Below the pieces are notes generated by a model, which was not told where the DNA came from, ran no database searches, and saw nothing but the letters and a program-made list of their open reading frames with translations. The translations under genes were made by a program, and so were the position numbers. Below are positions 40,566 to 48,117 of a stretch of 64,000 nucleotides of DNA, in pieces. The stretch comes from an uncultured bacterium. GTDB taxonomy: Bacteria > Verrucomicrobiota > Lentisphaeria > Victivallales > Victivallaceae. The stretch lies in the NCBI GenBank assembly GCA_900551245.1, contig URVC01000015.1, positions 1 through 64,000 on the forward strand, written 5' to 3'. Positions within the stretch are counted from its first letter, which is position 1, and each line of letters opens with the position of its first letter.

Positions 40566-41279
40566 TCAGCATGTTCCGGCCTGCCCGTCCGGCGGGTTCC
40601 GGTGGGTGGCGAGGTGGCGGCGCATGGTCCGCTGAATCGTCTCCGGATCGCGGGTGGCGATTGCGGCGAGCAGATCCCGGTGGGTGCACTGTTCCGGATC
40701 GTCGAACCGCCGGGTGAACCGGCTCGAGGCATTCTGGAGGCGGGTTTCGAAATCGGTGAAAAACTGCAGCAGAATCTTCTGAAACGCCGCCAGCGACCGG
40801 CAGCGCGTCGCCTGATAGATGCGCGAATGAAAGTGGTAGTCGCACTCCAGAAAGCGACGGTAGTCGGCGGGATCGGCCTCCTCCTCCCGGACGATTTTCT
40901 CCAGGTCGGCGAGATCCTCCTCCGTCAGCTGTTCGGCGAGCATGTCGGCGAGTCCAAGTTCGATCGCCAGCCGGAGCCGGAAGAAATCCTTCTGCTCCTC
41001 CTCGTCGAGGAACGCCGGATCGATCACCTTGGCGACCGTTTCGAAGATCGACGGGCGGCCGACCACCATGCCGCGCCGTTTTCTCGATTCGATGAACCCC
41101 ATCATCCGGAGGCGGCTGAGCGCTTCGCGGACGATGGTCCGGCTGATATGAAATTTCTCCGCCAGCTCCTCCTCCATCGGGAGCCGGTCGCCGGGGCGGA
41201 ACCGGTTTTCCCGCAGATAGTGAAAGATCTCTCTTTCGGCGATGTCGGTCAAGGATTCGCGGCGCGCGTTCTCTTCCAT
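40566..41279 (-). CDS. GntR-family regulator (FadR/FCD subfamily)
   Basis: A 237-residue regulator. The N-terminal winged helix (residues about 10-78) includes LRENRFRPGDRLPMEEELAEKF and SRTIVREALSRLRMMGFIE, the GntR consensus. The C-terminal all-helical FCD domain contains the D..FH metal/ligand pattern (ECDYHFHSRIYQA) and a later His (CTHRDLLAAI). FCD regulators respond to small carboxylic acids. AGGAGG lies upstream of the ATG. A perfect palindrome that fits the FadR-subfamily operator overlaps its -35 box, so it is probably autoregulated, and it likely controls the flavoprotein gene downstream. Confidence 0.93.
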   Translation of the reverse strand: MEENARRESLTDIAEREIFHYLRENRFRPGDRLPMEEELAEKFHISRTIVREALSRLRMMGFIESRKRRGMVVGRPSIFETVAKVIDPAFLDEEEQKDFFRLRLAIELGLADMLAEQLTEEDLADLEKIVREEEADPADYRRFLECDYHFHSRIYQATRCRSLAAFQKILLQFFTDFETRLQNASSRFTRRFDDPEQCTHRDLLAAIATRDPETIQRTMRRHLATHRNPPDGQAGTC

Positions 41280-41315
41280 TGGCTTCTCCCGTTCCCTGTT
41301 TCCTCCTTCTGTTTC

Positions 41316-41344
41316 AATATAACACCATTCCGGGGAAAGGTCAA
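41316..41344 (-). promoter_or_regulatory. Promoter of the gntR-oxidoreductase operon
   Basis: On the minus strand, TTGACC (41339-41344) and TATATT (41316-41321) with a 17-bp spacer. Confidence 0.75.
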
Positions 41345-41359
41345 TATGTACTACATATT
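41343..41359. promoter_or_regulatory. GntR operator palindrome
   Basis: AATATGTA-C-TACATATT (41343-41359), with perfect 8-bp arms. The core GTA-C-TAC fits the published FadR-subfamily consensus GTM-N(0-1)-KAC. Its end overlaps the -35 of the gntR promoter. Confidence 0.75.
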
Positions 41360-41367
41360 ATCGCGGC

Positions 41368-41400
41368 AAAAAAAATCCGCCTCAGGAGAAGGGAAGCGGA
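41368..41400 (-). terminator. Terminator after the DapB-like gene
   Basis: tccgc (41376-41380) pairs with gcgga (41396-41400). Eight A residues at 41368-41375 read as T8 on the minus strand. Confidence 0.7.
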
Positions 41401-41417
41401 ATTCGGGAATTCAGACG

Positions 41418-42404
41418 TCAGGCGCCGGTGACGGGCGGCATGTCGAGCATGGTGAGCAGGCCGGAACGGGATTCGGCGGCGATGGCGCGGGCCGCGTTGA
41501 GGACGATGGCGCAGGTGCCGAGGTCGCCGTTGACTCCGCCGCGGATGACGCTGTCGAGTTCGGGGGTGCCGCAGAGGTGAACGCGGTCGGTCGAACCGGG
41601 TTCGCCGATGGCGGCGACGAACTCCATGCGGATGAATTCGCGGCCGTCGCAGATTCCGAGGCCGAGCTGGCGGACGCCGCGGGCGCACCCCTGCCGGACC
41701 GGAACCGCGCCGGGAATGGCGAGATCCTCTTCCGCGATCACCGGCTCGATGGTTTCGGTGACGGCGTCGAGTTTCCGGCCGAGGGCGGTGCCGAGGAAAT
41801 AGACCGATTCGGGCAGGCCGACGTGGCGGAGGCGCCCGGCGAGCTTCTCTGTTTCGAACTCCGCCAGGGTGAGCCCGGCGCCGATCTTCTTCTGGAACGC
41901 CGGACGGCGGGGGGAGGCGTCCTGAATGCGCTGGATGTGGACATGGGTGATCTCCCCGGTGAGGCCGGAGAGCACCGCCGCGCGGTAGTCCATCAGAAAT
42001 CCGGGGTTGATGCCGACCGGGAGAACCGGCACGCCGGCCGAGCGGGCGGCCTGATCGATTTTCGTCGCCGCCGCTTCGTGGAGTGGCCAGGGGTAGAAGA
42101 GCTCCTCGCAGGTGGTGACGGCGGGGATTCCGGCCCGGGCGAGTTCGACCAGCGTGTCGGCGCAGGCGTCGGCGCGGGAGACGGTGGTGACGGCGGCGAC
42201 GTCGGCGGCGATTCCCTCCGGCGAGGTGGAAACGGCGATGCCGCAGGGGGGGCACCCGGCGACAGTTCCGGCGTCGGCGCCGGTGAGTTCAGGGGCGAGG
42301 TCGATGACGCCGGCGAGTTCGAATTCGGGACGGCGCAGCAGGGTTCGGTAAAGCATCCGGCCGATCTGGCCGAAGCCGCACAACAGGATTCTGGTTTTCT
42401 TCAT
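41418..42404 (-). CDS. DapB-like dehydrogenase (2,4-diaminopentanoate dehydrogenase type)
   Basis: A 328-residue NAD(P)-dependent protein. The N terminus MKKTRILLCGFGQIGRMLYR is a Rossmann motif with a dihydrodipicolinate-reductase-like first domain; AVTTCEELFYPWP and LPVGINPGFLMDYRA match the longer family that includes 2,4-diaminopentanoate dehydrogenase of amino-acid fermenters. That enzyme oxidatively deaminates 2,4-diaminopentanoate in ornithine breakdown, but the substrate here is not established. The start at 42404 follows GGGAGAAA; an extension of 15 codons upstream is possible but lacks support. It has a terminator before gntR, so it is a separate transcript. Confidence 0.75.
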   Translation of the reverse strand: MKKTRILLCGFGQIGRMLYRTLLRRPEFELAGVIDLAPELTGADAGTVAGCPPCGIAVSTSPEGIAADVAAVTTVSRADACADTLVELARAGIPAVTTCEELFYPWPLHEAAATKIDQAARSAGVPVLPVGINPGFLMDYRAAVLSGLTGEITHVHIQRIQDASPRRPAFQKKIGAGLTLAEFETEKLAGRLRHVGLPESVYFLGTALGRKLDAVTETIEPVIAEEDLAIPGAVPVRQGCARGVRQLGLGICDGREFIRMEFVAAIGEPGSTDRVHLCGTPELDSVIRGGVNGDLGTCAIVLNAARAIAAESRSGLLTMLDMPPVTGA

Positions 42405-42507
42405 CGGTGAAAGTTTCTCCCGGGGTTTTGCATATGCGTAATGTTCCATGATTCCGGGATGAAATCAAATCGAAAAGTGGAAAAAAACAGTTTTTCCTGT
42501 CGGAATA

Positions 42508-42536
42508 TTTGAAAAGTTCCGGTTGGGGGATTATTT
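42508..42536 (+). promoter_or_regulatory. Promoter of rpsO
   Basis: TTGAAA at 42508-42513 and TATTTT at 42531-42536, spacer 17 bp, about 93 bp before the ATG. Confidence 0.65.
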
Positions 42537-42628
42537 TAATAAAATCGACGCAACGGTTCAGGCGGTTGCCGTTTCTCTGTCCGGAACGGACCGGCTGCCG
42601 AACACGCAACCAGTGAAAGGATGAAAAG

Positions 42629-42898
42629 ATGGACAAGGCCCAGAGAACTGAGATCATCAACAAGTTTGCCCGCAAGGAAGGCGACACCGGTTCGCCGGAA
42701 GTGCAGATTGCGCTGCTCAGCGGCCGCATCAGCGAGCTGACCGAGCACCTGAAGGCGAACCCGAAGGATCACAGCACCCGCCGCGGACTGCTGGCGATGG
42801 TGAGTTTGCGCAAGAAGCTGCTCAGCTATCTTGCCCGTGAGAATCGCGCCAAGTATCTGGAGATCACCGACGCGCTCGGCATCCGCCGCGCCAGGTAA
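42629..42898 (+). CDS. rpsO: Ribosomal protein S15
   Basis: An 89-residue S15 that binds 16S rRNA at the three-way junction in the 30S platform. The whole sequence fits the family: GDTGSPEVQIALLSGRISELTEHL, DHSTRRGLLAMVSLRKKLLSYL and the final ITDALGIRRAR. AAAGGAT precedes the ATG. It stands alone between its own promoter and a strong terminator; pnp, a common neighbour, is absent. The leader of about 85 nt could carry the S15 autoregulatory structure seen in other bacteria, but I cannot identify it. Confidence 0.99.
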   Translation: MDKAQRTEIINKFARKEGDTGSPEVQIALLSGRISELTEHLKANPKDHSTRRGLLAMVSLRKKLLSYLARENRAKYLEITDALGIRRAR

Positions 42899-42925
42899 TC
42901 GGCAGATCCAGCGAGACGGAGACAG

Positions 42926-42966
42926 GGACCGGAGGAAGCAAGTTTCTCCGGTCCTTGTTTTTTTTT
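42926..42966 (+). terminator. Rho-independent terminator after rpsO
   Basis: A perfect 9-bp stem (ggaccggag at 42926-42934, ctccggtcc at 42946-42954) followed by a long T tract. Confidence 0.93.
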
Positions 42967-43074
42967 CGGCAGGCGATGGGGGTACACGCAACCTCCGGGG
43001 GGCTCTGTATGGAACTCTCGCCGTGGCGGATGCGGAAAAAACGGCGCATGAAGCGGTCCGGCCGGGAATCCGGA

Positions 43075-43983
43075 TCACTCTGCCGGCCGGAGAGGCTCCC
43101 CGCGCCGTTCGCTACTTCGCCGGCCCGCTGCACGGTAGGCGCGGGGCGAGAGCTGGAAGGTTGCGGAAAAGCTCTTGGCCAGATAGTTGCTGTCGCAGAA
43201 GCCGCACAGGACGGCGATGCGGGATACCGGGAGATCCGTTTCCCGCAACAGTGTTGCCGCCCGGTCGAGCCGCAGACGGTTCAAACTGGCGATCGGGCTG
43301 CGCCCCATGCGCTGTCGAAAAAGCCGGGTCAATGTGGAAACTGAGATGTCTGCGGCGTCGGCCAGTTCCTGTAGCGTGAGGCGGCGCGAATAGTTTTCCC
43401 GGCAGAAGCGCAGTACCCGGCTGATTTTGAATGTTTCGTTTTCCCGGGCGGCCTCCGGTGCGGAAAAGGTGCGGCAGATCAGGGCGAGGAGCTGAAAGAA
43501 AAGCAGTTTGGTGATGAATCTCCACCCCGGAGCTTTGCGCAACGCCTCCTGCTCCATCTGCAGGATGAATTCGGCGGCGCGGGAAAAATTCTCCTGGGTG
43601 AGCGTAAGATGCCGCCGGTGTACCCCCGGAAACGATTTATCCGCCTCAAACAGGACATAATATCCGAGCATCGCATGCAGCTCCTCGAATTCGGCGGGGA
43701 ACTCTTCGCGCAGAAAAAGGATGTTGGCGATGGAGAGCTTCTTCAGATTGCGGTAACTGTGCTCCTGCCGTGGCGGAATCACGAAGACGTCTCCCGGATA
43801 AATCGGATACTCCTCCCCGCCCGTCCGATGAAACCCGGTGCCGGAGAGCACCAGCACCAGTTCATGAAACTCATGACAGTGTGCGACGTCCGATTCCGCC
43901 GTGTCGTAGTCGATTCGCCGCAGAAGCGGATAGCGCCGGTCATCAAAACACTCCAGGGTGATAACGATCTCTTTTTCGGCCAT
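43075..43983 (-). CDS. AraC-family transcriptional regulator
   Basis: A 302-residue regulator. Residues about 20-100 form a cupin-type ligand domain (HCHEFHELVLVLSGTGFH, YPGDVFVIPP). The last 100 residues contain two helix-turn-helix units (LTLQELADAADISVSTLTRLF and LPVSRIAVLCGFCDSNYLAKSF) ending in SPRAYR, the AraC signature. Sugar-responsive members such as RhaS/RhaR have this layout. AAGGAG lies 7 nt before the ATG. It is divergent from the GH78 rhamnosidase gene 118 bp away, so rhamnose or a rhamnoside is a reasonable guess for its ligand and that gene for its target. Confidence 0.93.
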   Translation of the reverse strand: MAEKEIVITLECFDDRRYPLLRRIDYDTAESDVAHCHEFHELVLVLSGTGFHRTGGEEYPIYPGDVFVIPPRQEHSYRNLKKLSIANILFLREEFPAEFEELHAMLGYYVLFEADKSFPGVHRRHLTLTQENFSRAAEFILQMEQEALRKAPGWRFITKLLFFQLLALICRTFSAPEAARENETFKISRVLRFCRENYSRRLTLQELADAADISVSTLTRLFRQRMGRSPIASLNRLRLDRAATLLRETDLPVSRIAVLCGFCDSNYLAKSFSATFQLSPRAYRAAGRRSSERRGEPLRPAE

Positions 43984-44003
43984 CTTCTGCTCCTTTTAGA
44001 CGG

Positions 44004-44032
44004 AATATACCCTTTTATGAGCGGATTATCAA
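44004..44032 (-). promoter_or_regulatory. Promoter of the AraC-family gene
   Basis: On the minus strand, TTGATA (44027-44032) and TATATT (44004-44009) with a 17-bp spacer. Confidence 0.7.
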
Positions 44033-44101
44033 GGTTTTTGCCTGGAAATCTGTTATATTATCGATATATTTTTTTGTTGAACGCGTACGGGAGAGCAGAA
44101 A

Positions 44102-45679
44102 ATGAGTATCTATGCCAACGCGCGGCGGGATGAGCGGATTCGGGAGTATCTTCCTGTGAAACGGATTTTGTGGCAGTCCGGTTGTTCCGGTGCGGAGATC
44201 ATGCCGGGAAATCTTGATCTCCAGCCGAGGGTGGCCGGACCGATGTCGAAAATACGGATTGCAAAAGGCGGCGGCATATTGTTGGACTTCGGCATTGAAC
44301 TGCATGGCGGAGTGCGGCTGCTCTGCTGTCGGAAAGGGCGCGCCCGCCTTCGGTTCGGGGAGTCCGCGAGCGAGGCGATGGGGACTCCCGACCAGGATCA
44401 CGCGATCCATAACACGGTGCTCGACCTGCCGGCGATGGGAATGCTCGAATATGGCAACACCGCCTTCCGGTTTGTGCGGATTGACGCCGTCGGCGGCGCG
44501 CTGGAACTGCAGAATGTGATCGCCGTCGCCCTCTACCGGGATCTGGAATGGATCGGCAGCTTCGAAAGTTCGGATGAACGGCTGAACCGAATCTGGCAGA
44601 CCGGCGCCTACACGCTGCTGCTCAATATGCAGGACTACATCTACGACGGCGCCAAGCGCGACCGGCTGGTCTGGATGGGGGATCTCAATCCGGAAGTGCG
44701 CAGCATCCTGGTGGTGTTCGGTTCGATTCCGCTGATTCCGACGACGCTCGACTTTCTCCGCGGACACACGCCGCTGCCCGCGGTGATGAACAATATGACC
44801 TCCTACAACTTCTGGTGGATCATCACGGTTTATGATTATTATCTGCATTCCGGGGACCGCGCCTGGCTCGAACAGCAGAAGGAGTATCTGGCGGGCCTGC
44901 TCCGGCAGTGTCTTTCGTATGTGACTCCGGATGGAAAAGAGGCGGTGCCCGGTGACCGTTTTCTCGACTGGCCGAGCCGCCGGAATCCGGTCGCGCTTCA
45001 TGCCGGACTGCAGGGGTTGCTCTACTGGGCGTTCGGTTGCGGCATCTGGCTCTGCCGTGAACTCGGAATCGACAGTGCCGATTTCGAAGCGGTCCATCGC
45101 CGGATGGCCGAATACATTCCCGACTGCGGTTCCAGCAAGGCCGCTGCCGCCGTGCAGACGCTCTCCGGACTGGCAGACCGGCGCGATGTGCTTCTGCGCG
45201 ACCCGTTCCATGGAGTCAGCACCTTCTATGGCTGTTACATGCTGTTCGCACAGCCGACCGCTCCGGCCCTGGAGCTGATTCGTCGCTACTGGGGCGGTAT
45301 GCTCGATTACGGCGCCACCACCTTCTGGGAGGATTTTGATCTGGATTGGCTCCGGAATACCTCGCCGATCTCAGAACTGCCGGTGTCGGGGCGGGACGAT
45401 CTGCATGCCGATTTCGGCAATTACTGCTACGTCGGACTGCGTCACAGCCTCTGTCACGGCTGGGCGGCCGGACCGACCGCATTTCTGAGCGAGCGGCTCG
45501 GCGGAATCCGCCGTCTTGAACCGGGGTGCCGCCGCCTGGCAATCCGGCCGGATCTGGCAGGACTTGACTATTTGAAACTCTCTTTCCCCACACCGGCGGG
45601 AGCGGTGAAGATCGAAGCCGAACGGGGCAGAAAACCGGTAATCGATGCTCCGGCCGGGGTGACGGTGGTCGAGGAGTAG
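44102..45679 (+). CDS. Cytoplasmic alpha-L-rhamnosidase-like enzyme (GH78)
   Basis: A 525-residue protein with GH78 features: an N-terminal beta domain (residues 1 to about 150) and an (alpha/alpha)6 barrel with YDGAKRDRLVWMGDL, ATTFWEDFDLDWL and LRHSLCHGWAAGPTAFL, followed by a small C-terminal beta domain. GH78 enzymes cleave alpha-L-rhamnose by inversion, with catalytic glutamates in the barrel; the Asp-Arg-x-x-x-Trp-Met-Gly-Asp block is part of the active site. No signal peptide is seen, so it should act on imported oligosaccharides. It is shorter than most GH78 proteins (700-1000 aa), which usually have extra N-terminal domains. GGGAGAG precedes the ATG. It is divergent from the AraC gene. 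Confidence 0.85.
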   Translation: MSIYANARRDERIREYLPVKRILWQSGCSGAEIMPGNLDLQPRVAGPMSKIRIAKGGGILLDFGIELHGGVRLLCCRKGRARLRFGESASEAMGTPDQDHAIHNTVLDLPAMGMLEYGNTAFRFVRIDAVGGALELQNVIAVALYRDLEWIGSFESSDERLNRIWQTGAYTLLLNMQDYIYDGAKRDRLVWMGDLNPEVRSILVVFGSIPLIPTTLDFLRGHTPLPAVMNNMTSYNFWWIITVYDYYLHSGDRAWLEQQKEYLAGLLRQCLSYVTPDGKEAVPGDRFLDWPSRRNPVALHAGLQGLLYWAFGCGIWLCRELGIDSADFEAVHRRMAEYIPDCGSSKAAAAVQTLSGLADRRDVLLRDPFHGVSTFYGCYMLFAQPTAPALELIRRYWGGMLDYGATTFWEDFDLDWLRNTSPISELPVSGRDDLHADFGNYCYVGLRHSLCHGWAAGPTAFLSERLGGIRRLEPGCRRLAIRPDLAGLDYLKLSFPTPAGAVKIEAERGRKPVIDAPAGVTVVEE

Positions 45680-45805
45680 AAGGGAGAGTCCTCTGCGTTT
45701 TTCCGCCGAACCTCGGCAAAGATGGGAGTTTTTCCCGGAAAAGGATTGACAAACCCGGACTGTTGCGGCATGTTATAGAAAGTACCAATCAGAGAGGGTG
45801 TTCCT

Positions 45806-46303
45806 ATGGTGGAAAATCAGGAAAAACATACGATATCGGTTCTGGTCGAGAACAAGTTCGGCGTCCTCGCCCGGGTGGCCGGGCTGTTCAGCGGCCGCGG
45901 CTACAACATCTCGTCGCTCACTGTGCATGAAACGGAGGATCCCGCCTATTCGAAAATGACGATCGTCACGACCGGTGACGCCGCTATCCTGGAGCAGATC
46001 GACAAGCAGTTGCGCAAGCTGGTCGATGTGATCCGGGTGGATGATCTCACCGGCAGCCGGTTCATCGAACGGGAAATGGCGCTGATCAAGCTCAAAACCG
46101 CCTCCCGCGAGGAGCAGTCGCAACTCATTCAGCTCGTGGAGATCTTCGACGGCACGATCGTTTCGGTGAGCCGCGGTGAAATCGCCGTGGAAATCGCCGG
46201 CCGTTCGGACCGGCTGGATAACTTCATCGAACTGGTCCGCGATTTCGGCATCGTCGAGATGGCGCGTTCCGGCCGGGTCGCCATCGCCCGCTGCGCAAAA
46301 TAA
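45806..46303 (+). CDS. ilvH: Acetolactate synthase small (regulatory) subunit
   Basis: A 165-residue protein: an N-terminal ACT domain (HTISVLVENKFGVLARVAGLFSGRG, then NISSLTVHETED) and the ALS small-subunit C-terminal domain (FDGTIVSVSRGEIAVEIAG). It stimulates acetolactate synthase and gives it valine feedback control in branched-chain amino-acid synthesis. Length is normal. AGAGAGG lies upstream of the ATG. The large subunit is not adjacent, which is unusual because ilvB and ilvH are normally paired. A TTGACA at 45746 may be its -35 box, but no matching -10 is at the right distance. A bidirectional terminator separates it from oadB. Confidence 0.95.
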   Translation: MVENQEKHTISVLVENKFGVLARVAGLFSGRGYNISSLTVHETEDPAYSKMTIVTTGDAAILEQIDKQLRKLVDVIRVDDLTGSRFIEREMALIKLKTASREEQSQLIQLVEIFDGTIVSVSRGEIAVEIAGRSDRLDNFIELVRDFGIVEMARSGRVAIARCAK

Positions 46304-46361
46304 ATTTCCATTCGTTCCTTTGTTCCATCAGAAAAGCCGCCGGAGCTCCCGGTGGTATAAA

Positions 46362-46395
46362 AAAAGCCCGCGACGCATCCGCGCCGCGGGCTTTT
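46362..46395. terminator. Bidirectional terminator between ilvH and oadB
   Basis: A perfect 11-bp inverted repeat (aaaagcccgcg at 46362-46372, cgcgggctttt at 46385-46395), with an A run on one side and a T run on the other, so it can work for both convergent genes. Confidence 0.9.
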
Positions 46396-46416
46396 CGTTG
46401 TTTCCGGATTTCCGGT

Positions 46417-48114
46417 TTAGATCATGCCCTTGAGCATGTTCAACAGAACACCGGCGGCGACCGCCGAGCCGATGACGCCGGAGACGTTCGGTCCCATCGC
46501 GTGCATCAGCAGGAAGTTCTGCGGGTTGGCCTCAAGACCGACCTTGTTGGCAACACGGGCCGCCATCGGCACCGCGGAGACGCCGGCCGCGCCGATCAGC
46601 GGGTTGATCTTGTTCTTGCTGAAGAGGTTCATAACTCTCGCAAAGAGCACTCCGCCCGCGGTACCAATGGCGAAGGCAACCGCGCCGAGAACCAGGATAC
46701 CCACCGTCTGCAGCGAGAGGAACTGATCCGCGGAGAGCTTCGAACCGACCGCGAGGCCGAGGAAGATCGTCACGATGTTGATGAGCGCATTCTGCGCCGT
46801 CTGGTTGAGACGCTCCACCACACCGCACTCGCGCATCAGGTTGCCGAACATCAGCATACCGATCAGCGGAGCCGCATCGGGCAGCAGGAAGGCGCACAGC
46901 AGCGTGATCAGCAGCGGGAAGCAGATCTTCTCCAGACGGCTGACATTGCGGAGCTGGCTCATCTTGATCTTGCGCTCTTCCGCCGTGGTGCAGAGTTTCA
47001 TGATCGGCGGCTGGATGATCGGCACCAGCGCCATGTAGCTGTAGGCCGCGACGGCGACCGCGCCGAGCAGTTTCGGCGACAGTTTGCTGGTGAGGTAGAT
47101 CGAAGTCGGGCCGTCGGCGCCGCCGATGATACCGATACTGGCGGCTTCCTTGAAGTGGAAGTCGATTCCCGGAATGACCATCGTCAGAACCAGCGCACCG
47201 ATCAGAGCGGTGAAGATGCCGAGCTGAGCGGCACCGCCGAGCAACGAAGTTTTCGGGTTGGCGATCAGCGGACCGAAGTCGGTCATCGCGCCGACGCCCA
47301 TGAAGATCAGCAGCGGGAAGACGCCGGACTCAATACCGACGTTGTAGATCTGCCCCTGCAGACCATCCGGCCCGGAAATGCCAGCCAGCGGAATGTTCGC
47401 CAGCAGCGCGCCGAATCCGATCGGCAGCAGCAGCAGCGGCTCGAACTCCTTGACGATCGCCAGGTAGATCAGAACCAGTGCCACCACCATCATCAGGACG
47501 CGGCCGAGACCGAGGATCCAGGTCTTGCTGAAGTCGCTGGTGGTCTGGTGCCAGAGATCGTAGATGCCGGTGCTCTTCCAGAGCCCCTGGAACGCCTCGC
47601 CCCAGCCGGGCATCTTGCCGCCTTCCGGCGTATTGTTGTCAACCGAGTCGTGAACGATATCCACCGGCAGGAAGCAGCCGAGCACCATTCCCTTGGTCAG
47701 AATGGCGGAGGCTTCGAGCGCCGGATTGAGTTTCTCGACTTTCAGCGATTCGGTGATCTTGAGTTTGCCTTTGCTGCGCCCCTGCGGAGCGACAACCAGC
47801 GCCTCACGGCCGGGCAGAACCTTCTGCTTGGCCGCCATCGTCAGAGAGAAGACCACCGCGGGCTTCTCCCAGGCGTAGACCAGGTACTTCCGCCCGTCGG
47901 GAGCGGCGAACCACTGGAAGAGATCGTCCCCCGAGGGCAGGGCGACGATGCCGGCCGGAAGCGTGAGATCCGCCGCCGGTTTGGCTTTCTGAATGCTCTC
48001 CACCGCCTGCACCGTTTTGGCGACCGGAGCCGGAACCGTCGGCTCCGGAGCGGCAATGGCGGCGCCGGCGAAGAGTGCGGCAAATGCCGTCAAAAAGAGT
48101 TTGAAAATGCGCAT
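46417..48114 (-). CDS. oadB: Na+-pumping decarboxylase beta subunit, with N-terminal extension
   Basis: A 565-residue protein. The core (from about residue 170) is an OadB-type membrane subunit: GFGALLANIPLAG, IFMGVGAMTDFGPL, GIIGGADGPTSIY (key Asp334), and HAMGPNVSGVIGSAVAAG at the end. It exports Na+ while decarboxylating carboxybiotin. Residues 1-165 are an addition not found in typical beta subunits (about 370-430 aa): a signal-peptide-like start (MRIFKLFLTAFAALFAGAAIA) followed by a periplasmic beta-rich domain (DDLFQWFAAPDGRKYLVYAW). It ends the oadG-oadA-oadB cluster, 3 bp after oadA. Confidence 0.95.
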   Translation of the reverse strand: MRIFKLFLTAFAALFAGAAIAAPEPTVPAPVAKTVQAVESIQKAKPAADLTLPAGIVALPSGDDLFQWFAAPDGRKYLVYAWEKPAVVFSLTMAAKQKVLPGREALVVAPQGRSKGKLKITESLKVEKLNPALEASAILTKGMVLGCFLPVDIVHDSVDNNTPEGGKMPGWGEAFQGLWKSTGIYDLWHQTTSDFSKTWILGLGRVLMMVVALVLIYLAIVKEFEPLLLLPIGFGALLANIPLAGISGPDGLQGQIYNVGIESGVFPLLIFMGVGAMTDFGPLIANPKTSLLGGAAQLGIFTALIGALVLTMVIPGIDFHFKEAASIGIIGGADGPTSIYLTSKLSPKLLGAVAVAAYSYMALVPIIQPPIMKLCTTAEERKIKMSQLRNVSRLEKICFPLLITLLCAFLLPDAAPLIGMLMFGNLMRECGVVERLNQTAQNALINIVTIFLGLAVGSKLSADQFLSLQTVGILVLGAVAFAIGTAGGVLFARVMNLFSKNKINPLIGAAGVSAVPMAARVANKVGLEANPQNFLLMHAMGPNVSGVIGSAVAAGVLLNMLKGMI

Positions 48115-48117
48115 GAC

